Source of the DNA: Lobulomyces angularis
Taxonomy: Eukaryota; Chytridiomycota; Chytridiomycetes; Lobulomycetales; Lobulomycetaceae
Assembly: GCA_027604685.1 (NCBI GenBank)
Contig: JADHYX010000324.1
Span: forward strand, 1 to 25,856
Reading direction: 5' to 3'
Length of the DNA: 25,856 bases
Shown: piece by piece, positions 6,891 to 14,505 of the stretch
How the letters are laid out: the number at the start of each line of letters is the position of its first letter
How positions within the stretch are numbered: position 1 is the stretch's first letter
Program-made: the position numbers and the translations under genes
Notes under the pieces: model-generated
The model's database searches: none
Told to the model about the DNA's origin: nothing
What the model saw: only the letters and a program-made list of their open reading frames with translations

Positions 6891-8984
6891 TTATTGGGAA
6901 TCAATAGTTGGTAATCTTCTGCGACGCATTGGAGTCAGTGGTGCAGAATTATGAGATACTGGAACTTGACTAATCTTTGGTATACTCCTTGATCTCCTCG
7001 ATGTAGTGGATAACTGAGATGACATTGATAGTTGGGATACTTGCGAGTCTATAGATGATATAGATATTTGAGATAAAGTTCTCTCCCTCTTGTTAATATT
7101 TGATGCCATATTACTAGTTGTATCATCACTTGGTATTGTTGGTATTCTCCTTCTACCTTTATGACCAAGAGTAGGTGATTGGAAGGGAGAATGCAAGTTA
7201 GACCATAGAGAATTATTATTATCATATTCTACATGCGCATTAATAGATTTACCTTTATCCTCGTTATCCCCAACCGTGGTATTAGGTACATATGTCTGTG
7301 AGAACATAGATGTAAACATAGAGTATTTAGATGGTAGAAGATCAACTTCATCTTGTTCATATTCATCATCCCCATCTACACTATTTTCCCAATTAAAGGC
7401 ATCTATTGCACTACTATTATCATCATTATAATCGGATGCATTATCTATATTCATTGTGGGCATTCCTGAATTAGCACTATCGGCTTTTGTATTTTTGGTA
7501 TTAGTAGCAGATTTACTAGCATTTTGGCTATCTGCCCTTATATTATGTGATTGCGATGATGATACTGTAGCTTGTTTTGTTGATGATGATTGAGATGGTT
7601 TTCCCAGATCCTCACTTAATGCTGATGCAAAGTCGACATCATATGTTTGGGGTGTGGCTGTCTTTATTATTGGGGGAATTGATGCACCTGTAATATCAAT
7701 ATATGATGTTTGAGATGTTAATGCTGGATTGATTGATGCAAAGAATGCAATGGCAGTAGATAGCGATCCTGCAAAATCATCTATGCAACTTACAAGAGAT
7801 GTAACTGATTCCCTATCATCTGGATTAAGTCTGGTTATAGCATTATGTACATCTCTTGATACTTTGATAGCATAATTCTTTATTTCAGTACCATTATCCA
7901 ACATTATTCTGAGGGTATTATATATCGAGTATTGATAGTCACTCATACCTTTCTTATTTGTGTCTCTCTGTTGATTGCTCATGCTAGCTATGCGATCCTT
8001 TGCTGATATTGCGATTAGCAGTAAGTTATCAATGTTTTGTTCTCTAATCTGCAATATTATATCTTTCCTGAACTGATTAAAGATTTTTGCCAATCTTTCA
8101 TTATTACCTATGAGTATAAGACTGTATTGATGATAGTCATTCCAATTATGTGATATTACCACCTTTTGATCATGATATGAATCTGATACTAATCCTATCT
8201 CATGTAATTCTGTATTCATGAATTTCTCAATATATTCACATGTGTCAGAAGGTGTAATATTATGTCTTATTGCTATGGGTCTTCTCGATCTTGATACAAA
8301 TACGGGATTCTGAAGATATACCTTTGCTATATGTATTGATCTAGTTATTTCTGATGGTATTGAGCTAAGCATGGATTTAATAGTCTTGGATGCAACATCA
8401 CCTAGGCATATTAACTCTATGCTAGTAGAATGTAATAATTTAGATGATAGGATAATATTTGAACATAACTCACTGAAATATGATTCTACCTTCATCTTTT
8501 CCTGATCTCTCAATCTTGAGGACGGATGAACATTAATACAAATGATACCATAATCCAATAATACATAGCTACATGAGAGTAGATCAGCTATATGAGATAT
8601 TCTTGATTTATCTCCCATACATATAAATTGACTTAACACCTGTATTGATGGTGTAAAGCCATTAACTGCCAAAGGATTAAATGCAAATGCAGAACCTATG
8701 GATGGAAGTATATCAGATGCATAAGGCTCTTGACCAATCATTATAACTTTGATAGGTAGGAATGATGGTATCATTGACAGATAAATACATATTCGCTGAT
8801 CAATTATTTGATACATAGCAATGGATGACTTCATTATATATGACTGTATTGCTTCATTCATTATCTGAGTAACAGGATCTATTAATTGATGCTTATCTAC
8901 TGTTATATTATTATCATGTATCTTTCCTTGAGGAAATCTGATGGCACCTGTAAGTCTTGTGTCTAATGTTCTGAGTTCATCCAT
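6891..8984 (-). CDS. Uracil-DNA glycosylase-like fusion, probable DNA polymerase processivity factor
   Basis: This is a 697-residue protein. Residues 1 to about 215 form a family-1 UDG-like domain with the water-activating loop GQEPYA (84-89), FAFNPLAVNG shortly after it, and the leucine-loop histidine in NVHPSS (H153). The usual aspartate of GQDPY is glutamate here (E86), so activity may be weak or lost. Residues about 215-440 are folded but unrecognised. Residues 440-697 are Ser/Thr/Gln/Asn-rich and probably disordered, with an acidic patch and basic motifs RRSRSIPKI (663-671), RRRIPTI (611-617) and RRRRLPTI (687-694). In poxviruses the UDG D4 works with A20 as polymerase clamp. A fused D4-A20-like chain is a reasonable reading, supported by neighbours in the replication block. 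No poxvirus-style A20 similarity was established. Its promoter TTTTAAAAACTTATACTG lies at 9009-9026. Confidence 0.8.
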   Translation of the reverse strand: MDELRTLDTRLTGAIRFPQGKIHDNNITVDKHQLIDPVTQIMNEAIQSYIMKSSIAMYQIIDQRICIYLSMIPSFLPIKVIMIGQEPYASDILPSIGSAFAFNPLAVNGFTPSIQVLSQFICMGDKSRISHIADLLSCSYVLLDYGIICINVHPSSRLRDQEKMKVESYFSELCSNIILSSKLLHSTSIELICLGDVASKTIKSMLSSIPSEITRSIHIAKVYLQNPVFVSRSRRPIAIRHNITPSDTCEYIEKFMNTELHEIGLVSDSYHDQKVVISHNWNDYHQYSLILIGNNERLAKIFNQFRKDIILQIREQNIDNLLLIAISAKDRIASMSNQQRDTNKKGMSDYQYSIYNTLRIMLDNGTEIKNYAIKVSRDVHNAITRLNPDDRESVTSLVSCIDDFAGSLSTAIAFFASINPALTSQTSYIDITGASIPPIIKTATPQTYDVDFASALSEDLGKPSQSSSTKQATVSSSQSHNIRADSQNASKSATNTKNTKADSANSGMPTMNIDNASDYNDDNSSAIDAFNWENSVDGDDEYEQDEVDLLPSKYSMFTSMFSQTYVPNTTVGDNEDKGKSINAHVEYDNNNSLWSNLHSPFQSPTLGHKGRRRIPTIPSDDTTSNMASNINKRERTLSQISISSIDSQVSQLSMSSQLSTTSRRSRSIPKISQVPVSHNSAPLTPMRRRRLPTIDSQ

Positions 8985-9008
8985 CTTCTAATTAAGTATT
9001 ATAGTAAC

Positions 9009-9026
9009 AGTATAAGTTTTTAAAAT
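9009..9026 (-). promoter_or_regulatory. Likely promoter of the UDG fusion gene
   Basis: The minus strand reads TTTTAAAAACTTATACTG, ending 24 bases before the ATG at 8984. The AAAAACTTATA core recurs, with variants, in the right arm (24581-24604 and 24638-24657). Confidence 0.45.
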
Positions 9027-9051
9027 CAGTATTTACACTACCTAGTAATTA

Positions 9052-10017
9052 TTAATTGGATGAAGGTACCTGACTTTGATGACCAGGGAGGTTGCCTATT
9101 CCACCTATAATAGACTCAGCTTCCGGTGCTGTGGTAGCACGACCACGCAAACTATCCAATAATCTAGCTGAGGTTACAACATTCTTAGGAGAGAATTCCA
9201 CAGCCTTGTTCAATGGTGGAGATGAAATATCAGTCTCATCAATAACTTGCATCATCTTCAGGCTAGGTGATAAAAGATATTCACGCTTATTCTCAGTAAA
9301 ACCCGCTGATCTCTTAAGGTTTATTTCCATAGCAACCACACCGATGAAGTTCTTCTTAGCAGTCATAAGGGCTGACTTCAAATTCTGCTTTGAATCACCT
9401 AGTATCTTAACCTGATTGGATGCCAGTATGACTATCATAGGAGGAATGTAATCACGAGTGATATTGACATTTATCCATAGATAATTATTGTGTTCCTGAT
9501 CCTTTGGGCCCTTAATGATAGATATATCTGCTTCAAGCGCAAATTCAACTAACCACTTATAGCGCTGTATAGGGATACCAATGGAGGCATAAGTTACCAT
9601 GTATCTAGGTTGAGTACCAGTAGCCTTATTTATCTTTCCAGATGCTTTATCAATATTCTTTCTGTATTCAAGTATTGCATCATCAAAACAGAACATACTA
9701 GTCTTTTCGCCACTATTCCATCCGACACCAATTGGAAGAGTGTATATAGGCCTAGTAGCTCCAGTTAATCTTCCTGATATATCTTCTTCATTACCTATAA
9801 GCACAAATGGTTCACCGCGATTAACATCATTATCATCATCAGCTGGAAGTATACTATCTTGAGTTGAAACATACATACCAGTATTTTCATTCTTCATTAC
9901 ATACTTCCCTTTAGCTATCATTTCCAACTTTGTTTGTGGGATTTTGTTGACATGCAATTTGGCATTACCACCTGTAAGATCAATACCTTCATATACTGGT
10001 TCTGTGAGGGTACTCAT
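9052..10017 (-). CDS. Abundant-type protein of the replication block (possible ssDNA-binding or virion protein)
   Basis: This 321-residue protein belongs to no family I can name. Its codon use is clearly different from its neighbours: many C/G-ending codons, and visibly higher G+C than the 30% background. In such genomes that usually marks a very highly expressed protein. The chain is mixed alpha/beta and soluble, with no signal or membrane segment. It has basic patches (KASGKINKATG, KNFIGVV, NLKRSAGF) and a flexible Gly/Pro/Ser tail of about 30 residues. It sits between the UDG fusion and the dUTPase-like and SF3 helicase genes, all co-directional, which favours a replication role such as single-stranded DNA-binding protein. 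A capsid or core protein is the main alternative, since no other gene here looks like an abundant structural protein. The promoter ATATTAAAAACTAACTTAG lies just upstream. Confidence 0.6.
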   Translation of the reverse strand: MSTLTEPVYEGIDLTGGNAKLHVNKIPQTKLEMIAKGKYVMKNENTGMYVSTQDSILPADDDNDVNRGEPFVLIGNEEDISGRLTGATRPIYTLPIGVGWNSGEKTSMFCFDDAILEYRKNIDKASGKINKATGTQPRYMVTYASIGIPIQRYKWLVEFALEADISIIKGPKDQEHNNYLWINVNITRDYIPPMIVILASNQVKILGDSKQNLKSALMTAKKNFIGVVAMEINLKRSAGFTENKREYLLSPSLKMMQVIDETDISSPPLNKAVEFSPKNVVTSARLLDSLRGRATTAPEAESIIGGIGNLPGHQSQVPSSN

Positions 10018-10028
10018 ATTGTTATGTG

Positions 10029-10050
10029 ATACTAAGTTAGTTTTTAATAT
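10029..10050 (-). promoter_or_regulatory. Likely promoter of the abundant-type protein
   Basis: The minus strand reads ATATTAAAAACTAACTTAG followed by TATC, ending 11 bases before the ATG at 10017. It contains the ATTAAAAACT core. Confidence 0.45.
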
Positions 10051-10185
10051 ATTTTAATACAATGTATTGAGGCCTATGATGATAACTATTATGTATGATT
10101 ATGATATGTGTTATATTCATTTATTCAGCTATTTAATACATTGGAAATTTTATTCAATGATATAGTTTTAAAGAATGAATGCTAA

Positions 10186-10647
10186 TTAAATATGTAGGGA
10201 GCTAACTTCCTGAGAACCTGTAACTATGATATCATTTGTTATGTCATTGCTTGCCATATTCTGTATAGGAATTGTCATAACTACTGATTTATCGAAGGCC
10301 ATCATCAGGACTGTATCCTTATTTATATTTAGAGGCATCCATGTATTATTAGTAAGTATAAATTTTATAGGCATCGATGTATTGAATGATGATCCCTCCT
10401 GGCTCATTGTGATACCATCAGGAAGTTGGCCTTTTGTTATAATGATATTACCGGATTCCTGATTTGGATAATCTAGACTTATAAAAGTATTATGTGTCCA
10501 TGATGACCATGGATGAATAGTTATATTCTTAGGGCATTTGAAATATAAGAGACTTCCATCTCCATTTATTGTATAATCACTCTCCAATCTATTCTTTATA
10601 TCTCGTGTTACAACTGAACCATCTGTATTATATTGTCTGATCTTCAT
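10186..10647 (-). CDS. dUTPase-like fold protein, probably not catalytic
   Basis: This 153-residue all-beta protein is close to the length of trimeric dUTPases (about 140-160). The strand pattern fits that fold: an early ITIHPWSSW where dUTPases have their pre-sugar strand, then a Gly-x-Ile turn (ESGNIIITKGQLPDGI). Next is an Asn-rich strand with LTNNTWMPLNINKDTVLMMAF, resembling the N-x-(3)-h-x-I-x-x-G-D-x-(I/L)-A-Q motif, and a loose C-terminal tail. The dUTPase RSGLA motif and the catalytic YRG/Asp motif are not visible, so hydrolysis is unlikely. The assignment is by eye and moderate. A jelly-roll-like virion protein is an alternative. It lies in the replication block between the helicase and the abundant-type protein. 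Its upstream element AAAAACTTTAAAATACAAC recurs almost unchanged before the last ORF of the window. Confidence 0.5.
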   Translation of the reverse strand: MKIRQYNTDGSVVTRDIKNRLESDYTINGDGSLLYFKCPKNITIHPWSSWTHNTFISLDYPNQESGNIIITKGQLPDGITMSQEGSSFNTSMPIKFILTNNTWMPLNINKDTVLMMAFDKSVVMTIPIQNMASNDITNDIIVTGSQEVSSLHI

Positions 10648-10671
10648 TACTATGTTATCCTAATATTAATA

Positions 10672-10690
10672 GTTGTATTTTAAAGTTTTT
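10672..10690 (-). promoter_or_regulatory. Likely promoter of the dUTPase-like gene
   Basis: The minus strand reads AAAAACTTTAAAATACAAC, ending 24 bases before the ATG. The plus strand at 25624-25641 carries AAAACTTTAAAATATAAC before the ORF at 25664. Confidence 0.45.
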
Positions 10691-10743
10691 CTTCAATGGT
10701 ATATTACTTGCATGATAGTGCAATGCTATATTACTGATTTATG

Positions 10744-12174
10744 TCAATATGGTGTAAGTTCGATCTCCATTCCTCTTATTGCATATGACCAGATATTCTT
10801 CTGAAAGTCTGTAGGTATTATACCATTCTTATCAATTATTAGCTGTGGTGACATAGCTATAAATAATCTAATGAGATCTGGTATTCTTATACATGATAAT
10901 AGTGATATAGAATGAGTAGCTGCTAGACAATTGAGGTATGATGCTGATTCATTAAACTTTATACCTCTAGAATAACTTCTTGCCCTAGATCCAAAGATAG
11001 TAATAATAGCCATCTCTGTTGTGACTGGTATATACTTATATTTTGATCTTATTACTAGACAATTATGTACGAATAAGAGAATCTCATTATCAGTGAAGCT
11101 CTCTACTGGTTTGGGTAGATCGGTAGATGGTTTTCTGATTCGAATACAGACAACTCTCCTGCTAAACCATGGCATTGTGAGAGTAGGATAAGGAAACCAG
11201 AGATGATTGGTTGCAAATAAACCAGCACATTGTAATTTACCAACTATAGTAGGTGTTGATATAGTATCATTACCTGATATCATTTTCAGAAATCCCTCAT
11301 TCATTTCTCGCTTTTGATTCAAATTTACATCACCATAGCAGACAAATCTGTTACATATCATTCTTTCTATATCTACTGAATCTATATCATTTCTTTTAGA
11401 TCCCACATAATCTCTTGTTAATGTACCTATGCAATTTGGAAGGTTGGCCTCTAACATGCTGATAGTGAAACTCTTACCTTCTCCACCCTCACCATAAAGA
11501 AATATAGTTCTTGGTGTTAAGACTGGATCCTGCAATGAATTTCCAATACACCACATTAATACTTGCAGCGATGATTGATTTATAGTAGCTGATAATATTA
11601 CTTCAACAGTTGATATTATGCCTAATGGAATCTCCTTTGGTATACTTCTTATTGCAACTGGCATAAAGCAGAATGATGAAATGCGTATTTCCGCATGTGC
11701 ATATTCATCTGGTAGTGATACAACATTATGTACTGATTTGAAGATAGTGGATTTTTCACCAATACTATAATATAATCTGAATACACCAATACAGACACTC
11801 CGTGGAATTCCATATGCTTGTACTGAATATATATCCATGAGATTTATATAGCTTAACGCTGCAATATGATAACTCACTGTTACATTATCCATACCAAGAT
11901 ATGAAGCTATATACCTTCCCGCGTGAGTACTCCTTGTATGATGCCATGATCCTGTACTTGGAACATAGATATAGGTAGCACCTTTATACTTGACTGTTCT
12001 CTTACCTGTTACAACCATTTCTACTACCTTCCGCTCTGAAATATTAAAGTTATCTGTTAGAGGTCCACTGATTGGAAAATCTTGTCTGATTATTTCACCA
12101 CCATGAAAATCCTCTCGGTCATCATACTCAAGAGTATTAAGATATGGTACTCCCTGAAATGATGGAGGAAACAT
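10744..12174 (-). CDS. SF3 helicase, poxvirus D5-like, without primase domain
   Basis: This 476-residue protein is probably the replicative helicase. Walker A is GEGGEGKS at 228-235 (K234). Walker B lies in CYGDVNLN (D282), the B' motif is FLKMISGND (to D303) and the sensor asparagine is in FATNH (N323). This order and spacing is superfamily 3. The N-terminal half, with a tryptophan-containing YVPSTGSWHHT segment, corresponds to the D5 N-terminal region that precedes the ATPase. Poxvirus D5 (about 785 residues) also begins with an archaeo-eukaryotic primase domain. That domain is absent here, and I found no DxD-type primase motif in other genes. The gene is divergent from the DNA polymerase with only 35 bases between start codons, so the two are likely controlled together. 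Confidence 0.9.
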   Translation of the reverse strand: MFPPSFQGVPYLNTLEYDDREDFHGGEIIRQDFPISGPLTDNFNISERKVVEMVVTGKRTVKYKGATYIYVPSTGSWHHTRSTHAGRYIASYLGMDNVTVSYHIAALSYINLMDIYSVQAYGIPRSVCIGVFRLYYSIGEKSTIFKSVHNVVSLPDEYAHAEIRISSFCFMPVAIRSIPKEIPLGIISTVEVILSATINQSSLQVLMWCIGNSLQDPVLTPRTIFLYGEGGEGKSFTISMLEANLPNCIGTLTRDYVGSKRNDIDSVDIERMICNRFVCYGDVNLNQKREMNEGFLKMISGNDTISTPTIVGKLQCAGLFATNHLWFPYPTLTMPWFSRRVVCIRIRKPSTDLPKPVESFTDNEILLFVHNCLVIRSKYKYIPVTTEMAIITIFGSRARSYSRGIKFNESASYLNCLAATHSISLLSCIRIPDLIRLFIAMSPQLIIDKNGIIPTDFQKNIWSYAIRGMEIELTPY

Positions 12175-12209
12175 ATTTGTTACCTAATAAATTTTTAACT
12201 TGGAACATA
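12175..12209. promoter_or_regulatory. Compact divergent promoter, helicase and DNA polymerase
   Basis: The whole space between the two ATGs is 35 bases. It contains AATAAATTTTTAACTT, which on the minus strand reads AAGTTAAAAATTTATT, an almost exact copy of the TTAAAAATTTATA core seen at 20172. The polymerase promoter must overlap it or lie inside the start of the helicase gene. Confidence 0.5.
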
Positions 12210-14483
12210 ATGAATGACAGTTTCAGAAAATATAAGAAACTATTAGATAAGGGTTGGATTCCTATATGGACAGGTTATATAAAGATGGCTAATAGATGTG
12301 AACAGGATCATGATAGTTCGAGATCAAACCTGATCTATGTAAGATTAGCTAAAGATTCAATGAGAATATGGTCTGATATCATGGTGGAATATCAAATACC
12401 TGAATCATATGAAGTATTAGTGAAAAATACAGCTATAAGTCCAAGCTCAAATGTTGATATACTACCATCAGTAAATTCCGATATTGGTAGAACTAGAGTA
12501 GCCGCCGTGCTTGGTATCGCACCATTCTGCATTCCTGGCCTAGGTGTCTCTCGTCCTCTAAGTCTTCCATCTGTTATCAAGATTATTGGATTAGATATTG
12601 AACAATCAACATATTATCGCAGAGGTGCATTCCCATTACCCCATGATCCATTAATAAGTATAGCAATTGCAACATGGGATGGTAGATTCTATTGCGGTTA
12701 TATACCAGGAACACATAATGAACATATATGTGCACCATCAAATAACTATAAGATTATTAAATTTAGCAATTCTACTGAGTTAGCTGATTGGGCTATAATG
12801 TGGATAGTTAAAGAAATGCCTGATTTTGTTGCAATCCATAATGGATTCAAATATGATATTTCCAGACTTGGCGCACATTGCTCATCCTCATTCTCTAAAT
12901 ATTTCATTGAACTAAATCTTGGAAAGGTTGATAAAGGCTATGATTTAATAATTCCCGGTATTACTGTGATTGACACATATTGGTTTCTAAGCAAACTTCA
13001 TAATACCGATTATCAGACATTTGCTCTAGATGCACTAGCTTCATCAATAGGTGAATCTGGAAAGCTACAACATCCAACCATGCAAATTAATGTCAAAGAT
13101 AATAATATAGATATGACGAAGATGATTCAGTATAATATTCATGATGCATATCTACATATTCAGGTCGCATTGAAGACCAGATGTCTAACTGAAATATGTA
13201 CTATGTGTGCGGTATTTAAAGCACCAATCTGTGATATAACGAGATTTATCAGTGGTACAGTTGTCTGTTCTATGGCATCATCCTATGCATTATCCAAAAG
13301 TCTGGTCATTGATTGGTCAGAGGATGATCTCTTCAATGTGAGATTTAGAGGAGGATTTGTGATGACGCCAATAACCGGATTGCATAAGAATGTGATAGTT
13401 CTAGATTTTGCATCTATGTATCCAAGCATAATTATAGGTGCTAATATATCACCAGAAACAGTACATGTAGTTACTGATGAGAATGTTCGTCTGAGAATCA
13501 TTAGGGATTATCAACTAACAAGACCACAAACTGAAGGTGATATAGCTCTAGGATGGAATAATGAATTTATATTTATTAGATCATCAGATGTAGTATTTTG
13601 CATTGATAGATCAGAAGAAAGTATATCAGCGCAGGTAATGAGAGAACTAGTCTCGAGAAGAAAGTCTTTACCTGATAAGAATAGCGCTGAGGGTTGGACA
13701 TTAAAGATTGGTGCTAATAGTATTTATGGTGTTTATGGTGCATCAACATCAGGATTGAGTTCTAGGTTATCAGCAATTAGTGTGACTGGGATTGGAAGAT
13801 ACCTAATTGGTAAGGTAATGGAATTCGCTGTGAAGTTAAAATTCGAGGTATTATATGGTGATACAGATTCTGTATTCATAAAGGTTGGATTAGATTGTAA
13901 GAATAGTAGTGATGATCTTATGGATATGTATCATCAATGGGCATCACAGACTCCATTCTTCACTGTAAGATTGGAATTTGATAAATCATACTCTGATATC
14001 ATTCTTATTAAACCAAAGATATATTTTGGCAGAGAATACGGCAAAGATCATTCCAAACCTATGATGAAAGGAATGGCATCTAAGCGCCGAGATAGACCAG
14101 ATATATCACGAACTATACTGAAAGATGTATGTAATATAATCTGTGACAATAATATAGAGATAGCAACTTGTAAGATATCACAATTATTGTATAATACATA
14201 TAAGAGTGTTAATCGTGGTTTGATAAAGTATGATTTATGCATGAAAGAGATGAAGAGGGAAGGAATCATAATTTATTCTTATAGATCAGTATCAGGGCAA
14301 CATATTACTCTCGATAAGTCCAAATATGATGGAAGTATTCCAGAGCCTATTGATACTATATGGCTTATGAATAGTATTAAGAGTTCTATCTCCAATGTCC
14401 TTAGTGTTTGTGGCATACCTACATTTGATAGATTAATAGATAAGATTGAAAATCTAGCTGATGATATTGAGGATATTATTTAA
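12210..14483 (+). CDS. Family B DNA polymerase with proofreading exonuclease
   Basis: This 757-residue replicative polymerase has all exonuclease motifs: LDIEQ (D129, E131), NGFKYD (N211-D216) and YNIHD (Y308, D312). It also has all polymerase motifs: DFASMYPS (D399), K-IGANSIYG (K499, N503), YGDTDS (D551, D553) and KPKIYFG (K601, Y605). About 104 residues separate motifs A and B, leaving no room for the TPR2 insertion of protein-primed enzymes. The NSIYGVYG and later TGIGRY residues are typical of RNA/DNA-primed viral enzymes. At 757 residues it is much smaller than poxvirus polymerase (about 1000). The frame extends upstream to an ATG at 12144, but that would overlap the divergent helicase gene, so I take the ATG at 12210. 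RPB2 starts 22 bases after its stop, suggesting linked expression. Confidence 0.97.
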   Translation: MNDSFRKYKKLLDKGWIPIWTGYIKMANRCEQDHDSSRSNLIYVRLAKDSMRIWSDIMVEYQIPESYEVLVKNTAISPSSNVDILPSVNSDIGRTRVAAVLGIAPFCIPGLGVSRPLSLPSVIKIIGLDIEQSTYYRRGAFPLPHDPLISIAIATWDGRFYCGYIPGTHNEHICAPSNNYKIIKFSNSTELADWAIMWIVKEMPDFVAIHNGFKYDISRLGAHCSSSFSKYFIELNLGKVDKGYDLIIPGITVIDTYWFLSKLHNTDYQTFALDALASSIGESGKLQHPTMQINVKDNNIDMTKMIQYNIHDAYLHIQVALKTRCLTEICTMCAVFKAPICDITRFISGTVVCSMASSYALSKSLVIDWSEDDLFNVRFRGGFVMTPITGLHKNVIVLDFASMYPSIIIGANISPETVHVVTDENVRLRIIRDYQLTRPQTEGDIALGWNNEFIFIRSSDVVFCIDRSEESISAQVMRELVSRRKSLPDKNSAEGWTLKIGANSIYGVYGASTSGLSSRLSAISVTGIGRYLIGKVMEFAVKLKFEVLYGDTDSVFIKVGLDCKNSSDDLMDMYHQWASQTPFFTVRLEFDKSYSDIILIKPKIYFGREYGKDHSKPMMKGMASKRRDRPDISRTILKDVCNIICDNNIEIATCKISQLLYNTYKSVNRGLIKYDLCMKEMKREGIIIYSYRSVSGQHITLDKSKYDGSIPEPIDTIWLMNSIKSSISNVLSVCGIPTFDRLIDKIENLADDIEDII

Positions 14484-14505
14484 AACATTACCCATATACC
14501 TAGAT

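Noticed and set aside
9092..9415. Plus-strand open frame of 107 codons
   Set aside because: It is a shadow of the G+C-richer minus-strand gene at 9052-10017 and has no upstream element or domain.
12144..12209. Upstream start of the DNA polymerase at 12144
   Set aside because: It would overlap the divergent helicase gene, and the extra 22 residues carry no polymerase motif. The ATG at 12210 follows the shared promoter.
13404..13730. Protein-primed DNA polymerase, as in yeast linear plasmids
   Set aside because: Only about 104 residues separate motifs A and B, so the TPR2 insertion is absent. The NSIYG and downstream residues fit nucleic-acid-primed enzymes.
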